The notes beneath the pieces were generated by a model that saw only the letters and a list, made by a program, of their open reading frames with translations, was not told the DNA's origin and ran no database searches. Shown here in pieces: positions 53,497-62,574 of a stretch of DNA of 64,000 nucleotides. The stretch's first letter is position 1. Each line of letters starts with the position of its first letter. A program made the position numbers and the translations under genes. The stretch is from CAVYUC01 sp963783085 (GTDB lineage Bacteria; Bacteroidota; Bacteroidia; Bacteroidales; Prolixibacteraceae), in the NCBI GenBank assembly GCA_963783085.1, contig CAWAMJ010000016.1, positions 208,571 through 272,570 on the forward strand. The letters run 5' to 3'.

Positions 53497-54408
53497 TTAC
53501 CCCCGAACGAAAAGCGCCTTCACGATGTGTTGCGCCATTTTCGGATTTTCCTTTAACCGCCGGGTGGAATAGTTAAACCAGTGTTTTCCAAATGGTACGT
53601 ACACCCGCATCGAATGTCCGCCATTAACGATCGACTGGCGAAGTTCAGGTGTTACGCCGTAAAGCATCTGGAATTCGTACCTGCTTTTCGGAATTTTGTA
53701 TCTGTTAATTAGCTGGTATGCATTTTCCACCAGATATTTATCGTGCGTGGCAATTCCTGCATACATTTTATTTTGAAACATATATTCCAGATCTTCCAGG
53801 TAATGTTCCCTCACTTCGTTGTAATTTTTGAAAGCTATTTTGGCAGGTTCAATATAAATTCCTTTACAAAGCCTGAAATTCAGTGGATTTTCTATTGAAT
53901 TGTACTGGTTCAGCATTTTCAGGTCGTCCATTGTGCGGCGCAAATAGGCTTGTAACACCAGCCCGACGTTTTTTGGGAATTCATTCCGTAGTTTTAAGAA
54001 TAACTCAAGCTCCAAATCCACGCATTGCGAATCTTCCATGTCAATGCGGACGAACTTGTTTTTCTCTGAAGCACTTTTTACAATTTCGCGAATGTAGGTG
54101 TAACAAACATCTTTGTCGATTAAAAGGCCGAACATGGTGGGCTTCAGCGAAAAATTACCTTTGACTTCCTCTTCTGTAAACCGTTGAATAATGTTGAGGT
54201 ACTGATTTTTATTGTCTTCTGCCTGTTCCTGCGAATCGATAAACTCACCAAGCAGATCGATGGTAACTTCTATCTGCTGTTCGTTTAGCAGCTTCGAAGC
54301 CAGCAGACCTTCTTCAATTGTTTCACCGGCAATGTATCGTTTCGAAAAAACCCAAACCAGTTTTTTAGGCAGGTGCGGAAGTAAATTGGCAATCATTCGA
54401 TTCAACAT
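53497..54408 (-). CDS. Proline dehydrogenase
   Basis: This is a 303-residue monofunctional proline dehydrogenase, the FAD enzyme that oxidises proline to pyrroline-5-carboxylate. Typical segments are VRIDMEDSQCVDLELELF, VLQAYLRRTMDDL, FRLCKGIYIEPAKIAF, GIATHDKYLV, YEFQMLYGVTPELRQ and RVYVPFGKHWFNYSTRRL, the last with the substrate-binding Arg pair. No P5C dehydrogenase domain is attached and no such gene is adjacent. Convergent with the nitroreductase gene (24 nt apart). Confidence 0.92.
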   Translation of the reverse strand: MLNRMIANLLPHLPKKLVWVFSKRYIAGETIEEGLLASKLLNEQQIEVTIDLLGEFIDSQEQAEDNKNQYLNIIQRFTEEEVKGNFSLKPTMFGLLIDKDVCYTYIREIVKSASEKNKFVRIDMEDSQCVDLELELFLKLRNEFPKNVGLVLQAYLRRTMDDLKMLNQYNSIENPLNFRLCKGIYIEPAKIAFKNYNEVREHYLEDLEYMFQNKMYAGIATHDKYLVENAYQLINRYKIPKSRYEFQMLYGVTPELRQSIVNGGHSMRVYVPFGKHWFNYSTRRLKENPKMAQHIVKALFVRG

Positions 54409-54640
54409 ATTAAATTCAACGTTTCGATCCTTTTTATTTTGAACAGGATAAAAGTAGCATTCATGGCGCTTTCATTTCAATGATGTTTATCAGTGAATCC
54501 ATATGATTTTACACATGTTTTTTGTGGAATTCATTGATTTATAGGTATCAAAAAAATATAAATTCTCTTCTATCATGTTAATTGAAAAAATTATCTTTGT
54601 CGGACTAATAAAACGTCAGAAAATAAAAAATTTGTCCGAA

Positions 54641-55231
54641 ATGAAGGGATCATCATTAGTTGTAAGTATTGTTGCGTTAATAGCCGTAGCTGTTTTATAT
54701 GTGTTGTATTTTACATCGGGAAATAAAAGTAATGCCGAGCAGGTTGCTGTACGGGAAAAAAGTTCAGATGGCTCATTAAGTATTGCCTATGTCAAAGCCG
54801 ACTCTATAATTATGAACTACGATTTGGCACAGGCGCTTCACGACGAATTCACCAAAAAACAGGAAGCATACAATTCGGAATACGGTACCAAACGACAGTC
54901 ATTTGAAAAAGAAGCCCAGGCATTTCAGGAAAAATTGCAGCGTGGGGGATTTTTAACCGAACAACGGGCTGTTCAGGAACGCGATCGTTTGGTGGGTAAA
55001 GAGCAGGAAATTGTGCAACTTGACCAGGAACTTTCGGGTAAATTAGCTGAAATACAGGCAGCCAACAACAAGCAGATTCTCGACAGCCTGATGAATTACC
55101 TGGAAGAATATAACAAAGACAAACACTACGATTACATTTTTAATGCTTCCAATATTTTGGTTGGGCACGATGCGCACAACCTGACTGCCGAAGTATTAAA
55201 AGCACTGAATAAACGCTATTCAGAAAAATAA
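54641..55231 (+). CDS. OmpH/Skp-family periplasmic chaperone-like protein
   Basis: This is a 196-residue protein from the ATG at 54641; the frame opens 22 codons earlier. An N-terminal hydrophobic segment (VVSIVALIAVAVLYVLYF) anchors or exports it. The rest is the OmpH/Skp fold, starting LSIAYVKADSIIMNYDLAQA and continuing through a long coiled coil (KKQEAYNSEYGTKRQSFEKE, EKLQRGGFLTEQRAVQERDR) to a C-terminal strand around YDYIFNASNIL. Skp holds unfolded outer membrane proteins in the periplasm; Bacteroidota encode several paralogues, of which this is a membrane-anchored one. Confidence 0.9.
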   Translation: MKGSSLVVSIVALIAVAVLYVLYFTSGNKSNAEQVAVREKSSDGSLSIAYVKADSIIMNYDLAQALHDEFTKKQEAYNSEYGTKRQSFEKEAQAFQEKLQRGGFLTEQRAVQERDRLVGKEQEIVQLDQELSGKLAEIQAANNKQILDSLMNYLEEYNKDKHYDYIFNASNILVGHDAHNLTAEVLKALNKRYSEK

Positions 55232-55257
55232 AAGATTTTGCATATTTTAATGTGGTG

Positions 55258-55286
55258 AATCCGGAAACTCTTCCGGATTTTTTTTT
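55258..55286 (+). terminator. Terminator after the OmpH/Skp gene
   Basis: AATCCGGAA (55258-55266) and TTCCGGATT (55271-55279) form a perfect 9-bp stem with a 4-nt loop and a T-run of about nine. Confidence 0.9.
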
Positions 55287-55314
55287 AATGTAGCTTTGTA
55301 CATAAACAAAAAAT

Positions 55315-56520
55315 ATGTTTGCGAACCGGTATCTCGAAAAAAACAGGAATATGGCTTTGGTTCCCGAACTTCCACATCCGGAAACCGGGATGATTGTGGT
55401 GATTCCGTGTTACCTCGAACCGGAAATTTTAAAAACATTACATTCGCTAAAAAACTGCATTTTACCTGAAAAGCCAGTCGAGGTACTAATTCTGATCAAC
55501 CATTCAGAAATTGCCCCGGAAAATATTAAGTCGTTTAATTTCAATACAAAGAGAGAAATCGAAAGTCAGGTGCGGGAAAACCAACCGGAATGTTTACGGT
55601 TTTTTGCAGTTGGCCCTGTTGAATTACAAAAAAAATGGGCGGGTGCAGGTTTGGCGCGTAAACGCGGAATGGACGAAGCCGTGCGGAGGTTCAATCTGCT
55701 TGAAAAACCCGATGGTCTTATCGTTTCGCTGGATGCAGATACGCTGGTAAAAGAAAATTACCTTAGAGAAATAGAAAATTTTTTTCGGGAAAATCCAAAA
55801 AATATAGGCGCAACCATTTCTTTTCAGCACCAAACTTCCGGGCTTTCTGCGAAACATCTGCAAGGAATCCAATTGTACGAGAATTACCTCTGGTATTACA
55901 AAGAAGCCATGCATTTTGCAGGTTATCCGCATTCGCTTTTTACGGTTGGTTCTGCTTTTGCTGTAACTGCCGGCGCATACGTAAAACGCGGTGGTATGAA
56001 TCGCAGGCAAGCCGGTGAGGATTTTTATTTTTTGCAAAACCTGGCGCAAATGGGGCGGGTAGGGGAGATTACTTCCACCAAAGTCTATCCTTCTGCGCGA
56101 CTGTCCGATCGGGTTCCGTTCGGAACAGGACCGGTTTTGCAGAAATGGCTGAACGGCGAAGACGATCTAACACAAACCTATAATTTTAAGGCTTTTCAGG
56201 ATTTGAAAATATTCTTTGACCAAAAGGATAAAATGTTTCAAATGCCGAAGGCCATTTTTTCAGAATTCGTTTCCCAATTGCCGAAACCGGTTGGCAGTTT
56301 CCTCGTTCACGATGATTTTTGGAAAGAATTGGCAGATTTGAACAAAAACTGCTCGTCGTTGGAAACCTTTCAAAACCGTTTTTTTCAGAAATTCAACGCC
56401 TTTAAAATTTTAAAATTTTTGAACTTCGGCCACGGACGTTTTTATAAAAAAGCATCGCTTGACGAACAGGTGAACAGCCTCGAAAGAACGATTCAAAAAA
56501 CAAAAAATAAAATACAATGA
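55315..56520 (+). CDS. Family 2 glycosyltransferase-like protein
   Basis: This is a 401-residue protein with a GT2 (GT-A) fold: MIVVIPCYLEPEILKTLHSL at the start and the metal-binding DAD motif Asp140-Asp142 in IVSLDADTLV, then GGMNRRQAGEDFYFLQNLAQ with the acceptor-side ED. No TM segment is visible, so it is cytoplasmic or peripheral. The last 100 residues (about 300-401) are helical and not part of the core. Sugar donor and acceptor are unknown. Its stop overlaps the ATG of the DUF3472 gene by 4 nt. Confidence 0.85.
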   Translation: MFANRYLEKNRNMALVPELPHPETGMIVVIPCYLEPEILKTLHSLKNCILPEKPVEVLILINHSEIAPENIKSFNFNTKREIESQVRENQPECLRFFAVGPVELQKKWAGAGLARKRGMDEAVRRFNLLEKPDGLIVSLDADTLVKENYLREIENFFRENPKNIGATISFQHQTSGLSAKHLQGIQLYENYLWYYKEAMHFAGYPHSLFTVGSAFAVTAGAYVKRGGMNRRQAGEDFYFLQNLAQMGRVGEITSTKVYPSARLSDRVPFGTGPVLQKWLNGEDDLTQTYNFKAFQDLKIFFDQKDKMFQMPKAIFSEFVSQLPKPVGSFLVHDDFWKELADLNKNCSSLETFQNRFFQKFNAFKILKFLNFGHGRFYKKASLDEQVNSLERTIQKTKNKIQ

Positions 56521-57834
56521 GACTTCGATTTTTATTTCTGCTTTTTCCCCTTTTTATGTATGTTACAGCCTCCTGTAACCCGCCGGTTGCAAAAGCCGAA
56601 GGACAAAATCCGAAACTTCAGTTTAAGTTTGTTGTTCCAACGCGCGGAAACAGCTGGGTGGTAAACGATTTGGATAAAAACAAACAGTTGATTGGCGACA
56701 AAGGCATTGCCAACTGGACCGATAGTTCCATGCGCATTCGGACGTATTTTAAGGTGCAGCAAACCGGAGCCTTGAATGTTGGTTTAGTTGCCAAATCTGC
56801 CGGGGGAACCGCCACCGTTAAAGTTACTTGCGGAAATGGATCGAAAGAAGTAATTATAAAAAATTCGATGTTTAGATACTATTTCTGTGGGTGTTTTTCA
56901 TGTAAATTTTCCCGGTTATCAGTGGGTGGAATTGCAGGGACTTGGAAAGACGGGCGCTGCTTTTCCTGATGTGGAAAGTGTAATAATTGGCGGAGGAGCC
57001 ACAACCGGTAATGTTTATTATGTGAAAGATGATTTTTACTGGGGCCGCCGTGGACCTTCGGTGCATCTCAATTACGAGGTGCCGGATAATGCCGGCGATG
57101 TGGAATGGTTTTACAATGAAATTACCGTGCCCGAAAACAACGATGTGTTGGGCTCGTATTTTATGGCCGACGGTTTTGGACAGGGATATTTTGGAATGCA
57201 GGTAAATTCGCCTACCGAGCGCCGCATTCTGTTTTCGGTGTGGAGTCCCTATAAAACAGATAATCCGGGTGAAATCCCCGACGAATATAAAATTCAATTG
57301 TTGAAAAAAGGCGACGATGTGCATACCGGTGAGTTTGGTAACGAAGGTTCGGGCGGACAGAGTTACTTCAAATTTAACTGGAAAGCCGGAAATACATATC
57401 GATTTCTGCTGCATGCACAACCCACCGGAAACGGTGCAACCGATTTTACGGCCTGGTTTTTTGCCCCGGAGGTAAACCAGTGGAAATTGGTAGCCAGTTG
57501 GCGGCGCCCCAAAACCGATACGTACCTTACTCACCTGTATTCTTTCCTCGAGAATTTTATGACCGAAACCGGTTATATTGTCCGGAAAGGAAACTATTCA
57601 AACCAATGGATATATACAACGAAAAATCAGTGGGTTGAGCTCACCAAAATAAAATTTACTGCCGATGCAACCGCCCGTAAAAAATCGCGGATGGATTATT
57701 CGGGTGGCGTTGAGAACGGCTTATTTTTTCTCCGAAATTGTGGTTTCTTCAGTAACACTTCCCCCATTGATTCTTATTTTGAACGAAAGCCAGCGGGCAT
57801 TCCTCCGCAGATTAATTTTGATGAATTGCCATAA
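56517..57834 (+). pseudogene. DUF3472 lipoprotein, frameshifted
   Basis: Two frames make one protein. The first (56517 on) has a lipoprotein signal ending VTASC (Cys20) and the domain that normally precedes DUF3472 (WVVNDLDKNKQLIGDKGIAN, VKVTCGNGSKEVIIKNSM). It then runs out of frame, ending at 56969. The second frame continues LDTISVGVFHVNFPGYQWVE and carries the full DUF3472 domain (DDFYWGRRGPSVHLNYEVPD to RMDYSGGVENGLFFLRNCGF), ending at 57834. Dropping one T of TTT at 56871-56873 restores a single frame of 438 codons. DUF3472 proteins are secreted, carbohydrate-locus-associated proteins of unknown reaction. Real mutation or assembly error cannot be told apart here. It is coupled to the GT2 gene by ATGA. 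Confidence 0.8.
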
Positions 57835-57910
57835 TAAAACAGCGTTCACCAAAATAGAACTGATAAAACGCCGCTTTTCTGATTTTTCTCTCCGGAGAGG
57901 CGGTGAGGCA

Positions 57911-59421
57911 TTATTTCAATCCGTTGGCCAAGCAGGTAATACATTTCATTCCAACGTAATTCTTTTTTGAATTCCGTAACATTCGTATTTTTGTCGATAA
58001 CTACAAATTCCACGTCGGCAAATTCGGCAAATGTTTCAATGTAATCTGGTGTAAGCGCCAGCGTGTAAGCCGAATGGTGGGTTCCACCGGCATAAATCCA
58101 TGCTGCTGCACCATCTGCCAGGTTCGGATGTGTTTTCCAGAAAGCCGAGGCAACCGGCAATTTCGGCATTTTTTCCAGCGGTTTAATTACGTCCAGTGTG
58201 TTTACGATAATCCGGAAACGGTTGCCCATATCAATTAAAGTTACATTCATGGCATCACCGGTGGCGCTTTCAAAAACCAGGCGTGCCGGGGCATCTTTAC
58301 CACCAATTCCCAGCGGATGAACTTCCAGTCGTGGTTTTTTGGCTGCAATCGACGGGCAAATTTCCAGCATGTGCGCTCCAAGAACAGCTTCATTCGACGG
58401 GTCGAGGTGGTAGGTATAATCTTCCATAAACGAACTTCCGCTATTCATTCCTTTCGACATGGTTTTGATGATACGAAGCATTGCAGCCTGTTTCCAGTCG
58501 CCTTCTGCACCAAATCCGTAACCTGCAGCCATCAACCGCTGCGAAGCCAGTCCGGGTAACTGGGATAATCCGGTAAGGTTTTCGAAGTTGGTGGTAAACG
58601 CCTTGAAATTTCCGTCTTCCATAAAACGTTTCATAGCGATTTCGTACCGCGCCTGCACACGAACATTTTCATGATAATCGCCGCCGGGTTTGCAGTTTTC
58701 AGCCACAGCATATTCCTGCTCGTATTCCTTGTACAAGCGCATCAACTTCTTCGTCGGTAACTTTTTCCACGTAATTTACCAGGTCGCCAACGCCATAAGC
58801 CGAAATCTGCCAGCCGAATTTTATCTGTGCTTCCACTTTGTCGCCTTCTGTTACAGCAACTTCGCGCATGTTGTCGCCAAAGCGGGCTACTTTCAGTCCT
58901 TGTGAATCGGCCCAGCCAATGGCAGTACGGCACCATTTTGCAACATCGTTTTGTACTTTTTCATCCTGCCAGTGGCCAACCACCACTTTGCGGTTTTTTC
59001 GCATCCGTGCATTGATAAAACCATATTCGCGACCACCGTGCGCGCTCTGGTGCAGGTTCATGTAATCCATATCGATTTCGCTCCAGGGCAAATCGCGGTT
59101 AAACTGCGTGTGCAGGTGCATGTATGGTTTGGTTAAAGCTTTCAAACCGCCAATCCACATTTTTGCAGGCGAAAACGTATGCATCCAGGTAATCATCCCG
59201 ATGCAGTTTTTATCAGCGCTCGCCTGAACACAAATGTCCAGGATTTCATCCGGCGTTTTTACCACCGGTTTAAAAACCACTTTTACAGGTAATTTTCCTG
59301 AATTATTAAAACCCTCTGTAATTTTTGATGAATCTTCGTCGACCTGTTTCAGTGTTTCAGGTCCGTATAAGTGTTGGCTGCCGGTTACAAACCACACTTC
59401 CATGTTGGCAAAATCTGTCAT
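57911..59421 (-). pseudogene. araA: L-arabinose isomerase, frameshifted
   Basis: The N-terminal half (ATG 59421, MTDFANMEVWFVTGSQHLYG) includes GMITWMHTFSPAKMWIGG, LHTQFNRDLPWSEIDMDYMN and AHGGREYGFI, and ends in a wrong frame after EEVDALV. The C-terminal half resumes one base later with EYEQEYAVAENCKPGGDYHE and runs through AGYGFGAEGDWKQAAMLR, EDYTYHLDP and THHSAYTLAL. Removing one C of CC at 58727-58728 joins them. Near the end, ELRWNEMYYLLG reads on for 25 codons to 57846; removing one C of CC at 57928-57929 gives the expected end YYLLANGLK. Corrected length is 502 aa, as in other AraA. The enzyme turns L-arabinose into L-ribulose. No araB, araD or transporter is adjacent. An inverted repeat CCACA/TGTGG (59466-59485) lies upstream. 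Confidence 0.88.
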
Positions 59422-59533
59422 TTTCTGTTTGTTTTTTAGTTGAAAAGTTAAAAGTAAAAAATAATCCACACACGCGGAATTGTGGTTTAAAACAAATGTT
59501 GCTTTACCGGGGCTTCAAGCCAGGATAAATTTA

Positions 59534-60991
59534 TCATTCGCCGGACAGTGCCTGTTTTTCTTTTAGTTCCTTCGCCTTGTTCCGAATGATTTCCCACGCA
59601 TTTTTTATGTGTTTTTCTTCCGTATTTGTTTGCCCAATGCTCATGCGTAAAACCACCTGATCGTTCAACTTTGTGTGGGTAAAGAATATTTTTCCTTCTT
59701 CATTGATCTGGTTCATCAGTTTCATGTTGAATTCGTCGCCGGATTTGTGCCGGAAACAAACCAGGTTTAGCGGTGGCGTCCACACCAATTCAAAATCTTC
59801 CGATTGTTTCACCCAGCCGGCAAATTTTTGGGCCATATCCACGTGGTTGCGTACGTGGTGCTGCAAACCTTCCACGCCGTAGTGGCGAATGACAAACCAC
59901 AGTTTTAGCGAACGAAACCGGCGTCCGAGCTGGATATGCCAGTCGCGGTAATCAAATACTTCACCCGACTCGGTGGCTTTATTGCGCAGGTATTCCGGCA
60001 GGATGGAAAAAGTATTGATTAGTTCTTTGCGGTTGCCAATCCAAAATACGTCACAATCGAAGTTGGTAAACATCCATTTGTGCGGGTTAAAGCTGAAACT
60101 GTCGGCCAGTTCCACGCCATCTTTCAGGTAGCGGAATTCAGGGCAGACCATTGCAGTTCCCGACATCGCCGCATCAACGTGGAGCCAGCAGTTTTCCTCG
60201 CGGCAGATTTCGCCAATTTTTCGCACGGGATCCATGGCATTCGATGATGTGGTTCCGATAGTGGCACAAACAAAAAACGGAAGGAAACCATTTTCTTTGT
60301 CGGCTTTTATCCGCGTTCGGAGCAGTTCCGGTTTCATCGCAAAATTTTCATCCACATCGATTAGCCGCAGGTTTTCTTTCCCGATTCCGGCAATTTTTAT
60401 CGCTTTTTCTACTGAAGAATGTGTTTGCGAAGAAACGTACGCCATTAACCTTTGTGTGGCGCCACGATTGTTCGATTCGAAATTTGTTGCCCTTTCGCGT
60501 GCAGCAATCACAGCAGTCAGCGCCGAAGTGGAAGCCGTATCCTGAATAACGCCGCCACCGGTGGATGTCGATTTGAATTTTTCCGGCATGTCCATCATTT
60601 CCGCCAGCCAGTCGAGCACCCGCGTTTCCAGTTCTGTTGCCGCCGGACTGGTGGCCCAAATCATTCCCTGCACGCCAAGTCCGGAAGAAACCAGATCGCC
60701 CAAAATGGAAGGAAACGAAGTATTTGAAGGGAAATAAGCATAAAAATTTGGTGACTGCCAGTGTGTGATACCGGGCATGATTTTGTCATCAATATCTTTC
60801 ATCATTTCATCCATCGATTCGCCGGTTTGAGGAGCGGAATCCGGAAGGGAATTTTTGATGTCTCCGGGTTTTACCTGTGAAAGAACAGGAAACTTTTCAA
60901 CATTTTCATAATAATCAGCAATCCAGTCAATTATTTTTTTGCCTTCTTTTCTGAATTGTTGCGGGGTCATGTGGTAATTGGCTTTTTCCAC
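59534..60991 (-). CDS. PLP-dependent aromatic-L-amino-acid decarboxylase-type enzyme
   Basis: This is a 485-residue group II PLP decarboxylase. Active-site residues match the animal DDC/TDC pattern: His191 stacking on PLP (SSQTHSSVEK), Asp273 (WLHVDAAMSG), Ala275 and Lys305 in SFNPHKWM, the Schiff-base lysine. The N-terminal domain (HMTPQQFRKEGKKIIDWIAD) and HWQSPNFYAYFPSNTSFPSI are also diagnostic. The likely reaction is decarboxylation of an aromatic amino acid to an amine (tryptamine, tyramine, dopamine type), or aromatic acetaldehyde formation in some relatives; the substrate is inferred. Stand-alone gene; no transporter or amine-oxidising partner is adjacent. Confidence 0.92.
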   Translation of the reverse strand: MEKANYHMTPQQFRKEGKKIIDWIADYYENVEKFPVLSQVKPGDIKNSLPDSAPQTGESMDEMMKDIDDKIMPGITHWQSPNFYAYFPSNTSFPSILGDLVSSGLGVQGMIWATSPAATELETRVLDWLAEMMDMPEKFKSTSTGGGVIQDTASTSALTAVIAARERATNFESNNRGATQRLMAYVSSQTHSSVEKAIKIAGIGKENLRLIDVDENFAMKPELLRTRIKADKENGFLPFFVCATIGTTSSNAMDPVRKIGEICREENCWLHVDAAMSGTAMVCPEFRYLKDGVELADSFSFNPHKWMFTNFDCDVFWIGNRKELINTFSILPEYLRNKATESGEVFDYRDWHIQLGRRFRSLKLWFVIRHYGVEGLQHHVRNHVDMAQKFAGWVKQSEDFELVWTPPLNLVCFRHKSGDEFNMKLMNQINEEGKIFFTHTKLNDQVVLRMSIGQTNTEEKHIKNAWEIIRNKAKELKEKQALSGE

Positions 60992-61102
60992 GATAATGGT
61001 TTTTAAACGGGCTGATTTTTGCCGTGGTTAGGAAGACAAAGATAAAAAGAATCGGTGATTTTGTTTGCCTGATTTCGATTCCTGAATCAATGTCGTTTAG
61101 TA

Positions 61103-61160
61103 AACGCTGTCAAGTCTAAAGGTGTTGGCAGGTTACATGCAGCAAAGACTTGTCAGCGTT
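61103..61160. repeat. Inverted repeat in the decarboxylase/acylphosphatase gap
   Basis: AACGCTGTCAAGTCT (61103-61117) and AGACTTGTCAGCGTT (61146-61160) match at 14 of 15 positions as an inverted repeat with a 28-nt loop. GGCAGGTT (61127-61134) and AACCTGACA (61166-61174) form a second, overlapping inverted pair. A weaker copy appears near 63.83 kb, so this is probably a dispersed palindromic element. Confidence 0.6.
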
Positions 61161-61208
61161 CGCAAAACCTGACAACGTCAACCGGAAATGAAGAACAAAT
61201 ATCACTAC

Positions 61209-61478
61209 CTAAACGATATTAAATCCGGAATATTCGTCCAGTTCCGGCATAATGTATTTCGATACATTCGTTACCCTTGAAAGGGTGGGGCCGGTTTGCA
61301 GGTAGTCCATTAACATATCGACATCCGCTTTTTCTCCCTGCGCCATCACTTTTACCTCGCCGTTGACCGTGTTTTTTACCCAACCTTTAATTTCCAGTTC
61401 CCGTGCTTTTTGCATTACATAATGCCTGAAACCCACACCTTGCACCCGGCCGGTAACCCGAATTTCATATCGAACCAT
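61209..61478 (-). CDS. acyP: Acylphosphatase
   Basis: This is an 89-residue acylphosphatase from the ATG at 61478, 6 codons inside the longest frame. The signature GRVQGVGFRHYV has the catalytic Arg18 and the second signature GWVKNTVNGEV the catalytic Asn36, 18 residues apart as in known enzymes. It hydrolyses acyl phosphates such as acetyl or carbamoyl phosphate in the cytosol. Physiological substrates in bacteria are uncertain. Single gene in its surroundings. Confidence 0.95.
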   Translation of the reverse strand: MVRYEIRVTGRVQGVGFRHYVMQKARELEIKGWVKNTVNGEVKVMAQGEKADVDMLMDYLQTGPTLSRVTNVSKYIMPELDEYSGFNIV

Positions 61479-61564
61479 AATTGTATTTTTTTTCAAAATA
61501 ATCTACAATTAATTAATCGGTTTTGTTTATTGGCAGTTATCCGGGAAAAGATGAAAAGCCGGTT

Positions 61565-61939
61565 TCATTTTGATAATGTTTTATCATTTTTAAATGACTG
61601 TACCACGTCGGGATGAACCAGCGCCCAAATGGAATAAACCCCGACTGCCGTTCCCAGCGGGAAGTTAAAAAGTTCTAAAACAGAAATGATTAGCGCAAGT
61701 ATCCGCGCCCACTCTTTCCGTTTGAAGAGGCCAATCCCGGCAATCAACCCCGGAATGCTGATTAATATAAAGAAAATTACAAGCACATTCGAGATGATGT
61801 TAAGCACAACCCGCGCTTCCTGATCATCGGCAAAATCGCCTACTAAAAAGAAAACAATATACACAATTACACCGATTACAATGGTGAAAATACTCAACCC
61901 GATTTGCAGTGCTGCCACTACGTTTACATGTTTTTCCAT
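61565..61939 (-). CDS. Small membrane protein (DUF4064-like topology)
   Basis: This is a 124-residue integral membrane protein with three or four hydrophobic segments: about 8-33 (ALQIGLSIFTIVIGVIVYIVFF), 42-66 (VVLNIISNVLVIFFILISIPGLIAGIGLF, written here only to be located), 74-90 and 95-110. It starts with a short charged N-terminus (MEKHVNV) and ends LVHPDVVQSFKNDKTLSK. I do not recognise a characterised family; size and a GIGLFKRKEWAR element resemble small DUF4064-type proteins. Role unknown. Upstream region holds the nested palindromes. Confidence 0.7.
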   Translation of the reverse strand: MEKHVNVVAALQIGLSIFTIVIGVIVYIVFFLVGDFADDQEARVVLNIISNVLVIFFILISIPGLIAGIGLFKRKEWARILALIISVLELFNFPLGTAVGVYSIWALVHPDVVQSFKNDKTLSK

Positions 61940-61994
61940 GGTTTTTGTTTTATTTGTTTTGAACGAAATTCACTGGTGCCCGGTTAAATAACAT

Positions 61995-62091
61995 ATTAAT
62001 GGCTAAAGCCCTTCTGTATAAAGGTTTTATTGCCCCCGGCTTAAGCCGGGGGTTAATTTTAGAGTACGAAAAACAGGCTTTAGCCATTAAT
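61995..62091. repeat. Nested perfect palindromes (GGCTTTAGCC family)
   Basis: ATTAATGGCTAAAGCC (61995-62010) and its exact inverse GGCTTTAGCCATTAAT (62076-62091) enclose a perfect 20-nt palindrome, CCCCCGGCTTAAGCCGGGGG (62033-62052). The unit would fold into a long cruciform or hairpin. The core recurs at 52.5 kb. It lies in the 381-nt gap 61940-62320, which holds nothing else I can name. Confidence 0.75.
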
Positions 62092-62320
62092 ATTAAAACT
62101 TTCATTATCAGCAAGAAGAATAATTGTGTTCCAACTTATTTTTGGTAAATTAAAATATTTCGCGGACACCAGTAAACGAAATTACAAAATTCAGAATGAA
62201 TTTGGGGAATGAACTTTAATTTTTAGATCAATGGCAAAATATTTGCGATAAACAAATCGTTTTAGCGGACTACGTTTCAAAAAGAAGGAGTATTTTTACG
62301 AATCAATAAAAGAAGACGAT

Positions 62321-62569
62321 ATGGAATGGATTAAAATAATATTAATGGCAGTGGCGCTGGTTTCAATAGCTATGCTTGGACTGGCCACTCAAATGTTGTT
62401 TAAAAAAGGCGGTAAATTTCCGAATACGCATGTAAGCGGAAACAAGCACCTGAAACAACAGGGGATTTACTGTTACCAAACACAGGACAGGCTGGAGCAG
62501 GCGAAAATAAAAAGTGAGGTGGATTTTAAAACCATCAAAATTATGAAAGTAGATAAATCCCGGTTGTAA
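62321..62569 (+). CDS. Small single-TM protein next to apbE (NqrM-like topology)
   Basis: This is an 82-residue protein with an N-terminal TM (IKIILMAVALVSIAMLGLAT) followed by a soluble tail containing LFKKGGKFPNTHVSGNKHLK, GIYCYQTQDRLEQ and a lysine-rich end. It has one Cys. Size and topology resemble NqrM-type maturation factors, which work with ApbE, but the cysteine pattern does not clearly match, so the link is tentative. It is convergent with apbE, separated by 5 nt. A similar small protein near apbE in other Bacteroidota is my recollection, not checked here. Confidence 0.6.
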   Translation: MEWIKIILMAVALVSIAMLGLATQMLFKKGGKFPNTHVSGNKHLKQQGIYCYQTQDRLEQAKIKSEVDFKTIKIMKVDKSRL

Positions 62570-62574
62570 CGGAT

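Noticed and set aside
56872..57534. 220-codon minus-strand frame
   Set aside because: Antisense shadow of the DUF3472 gene, without motifs.
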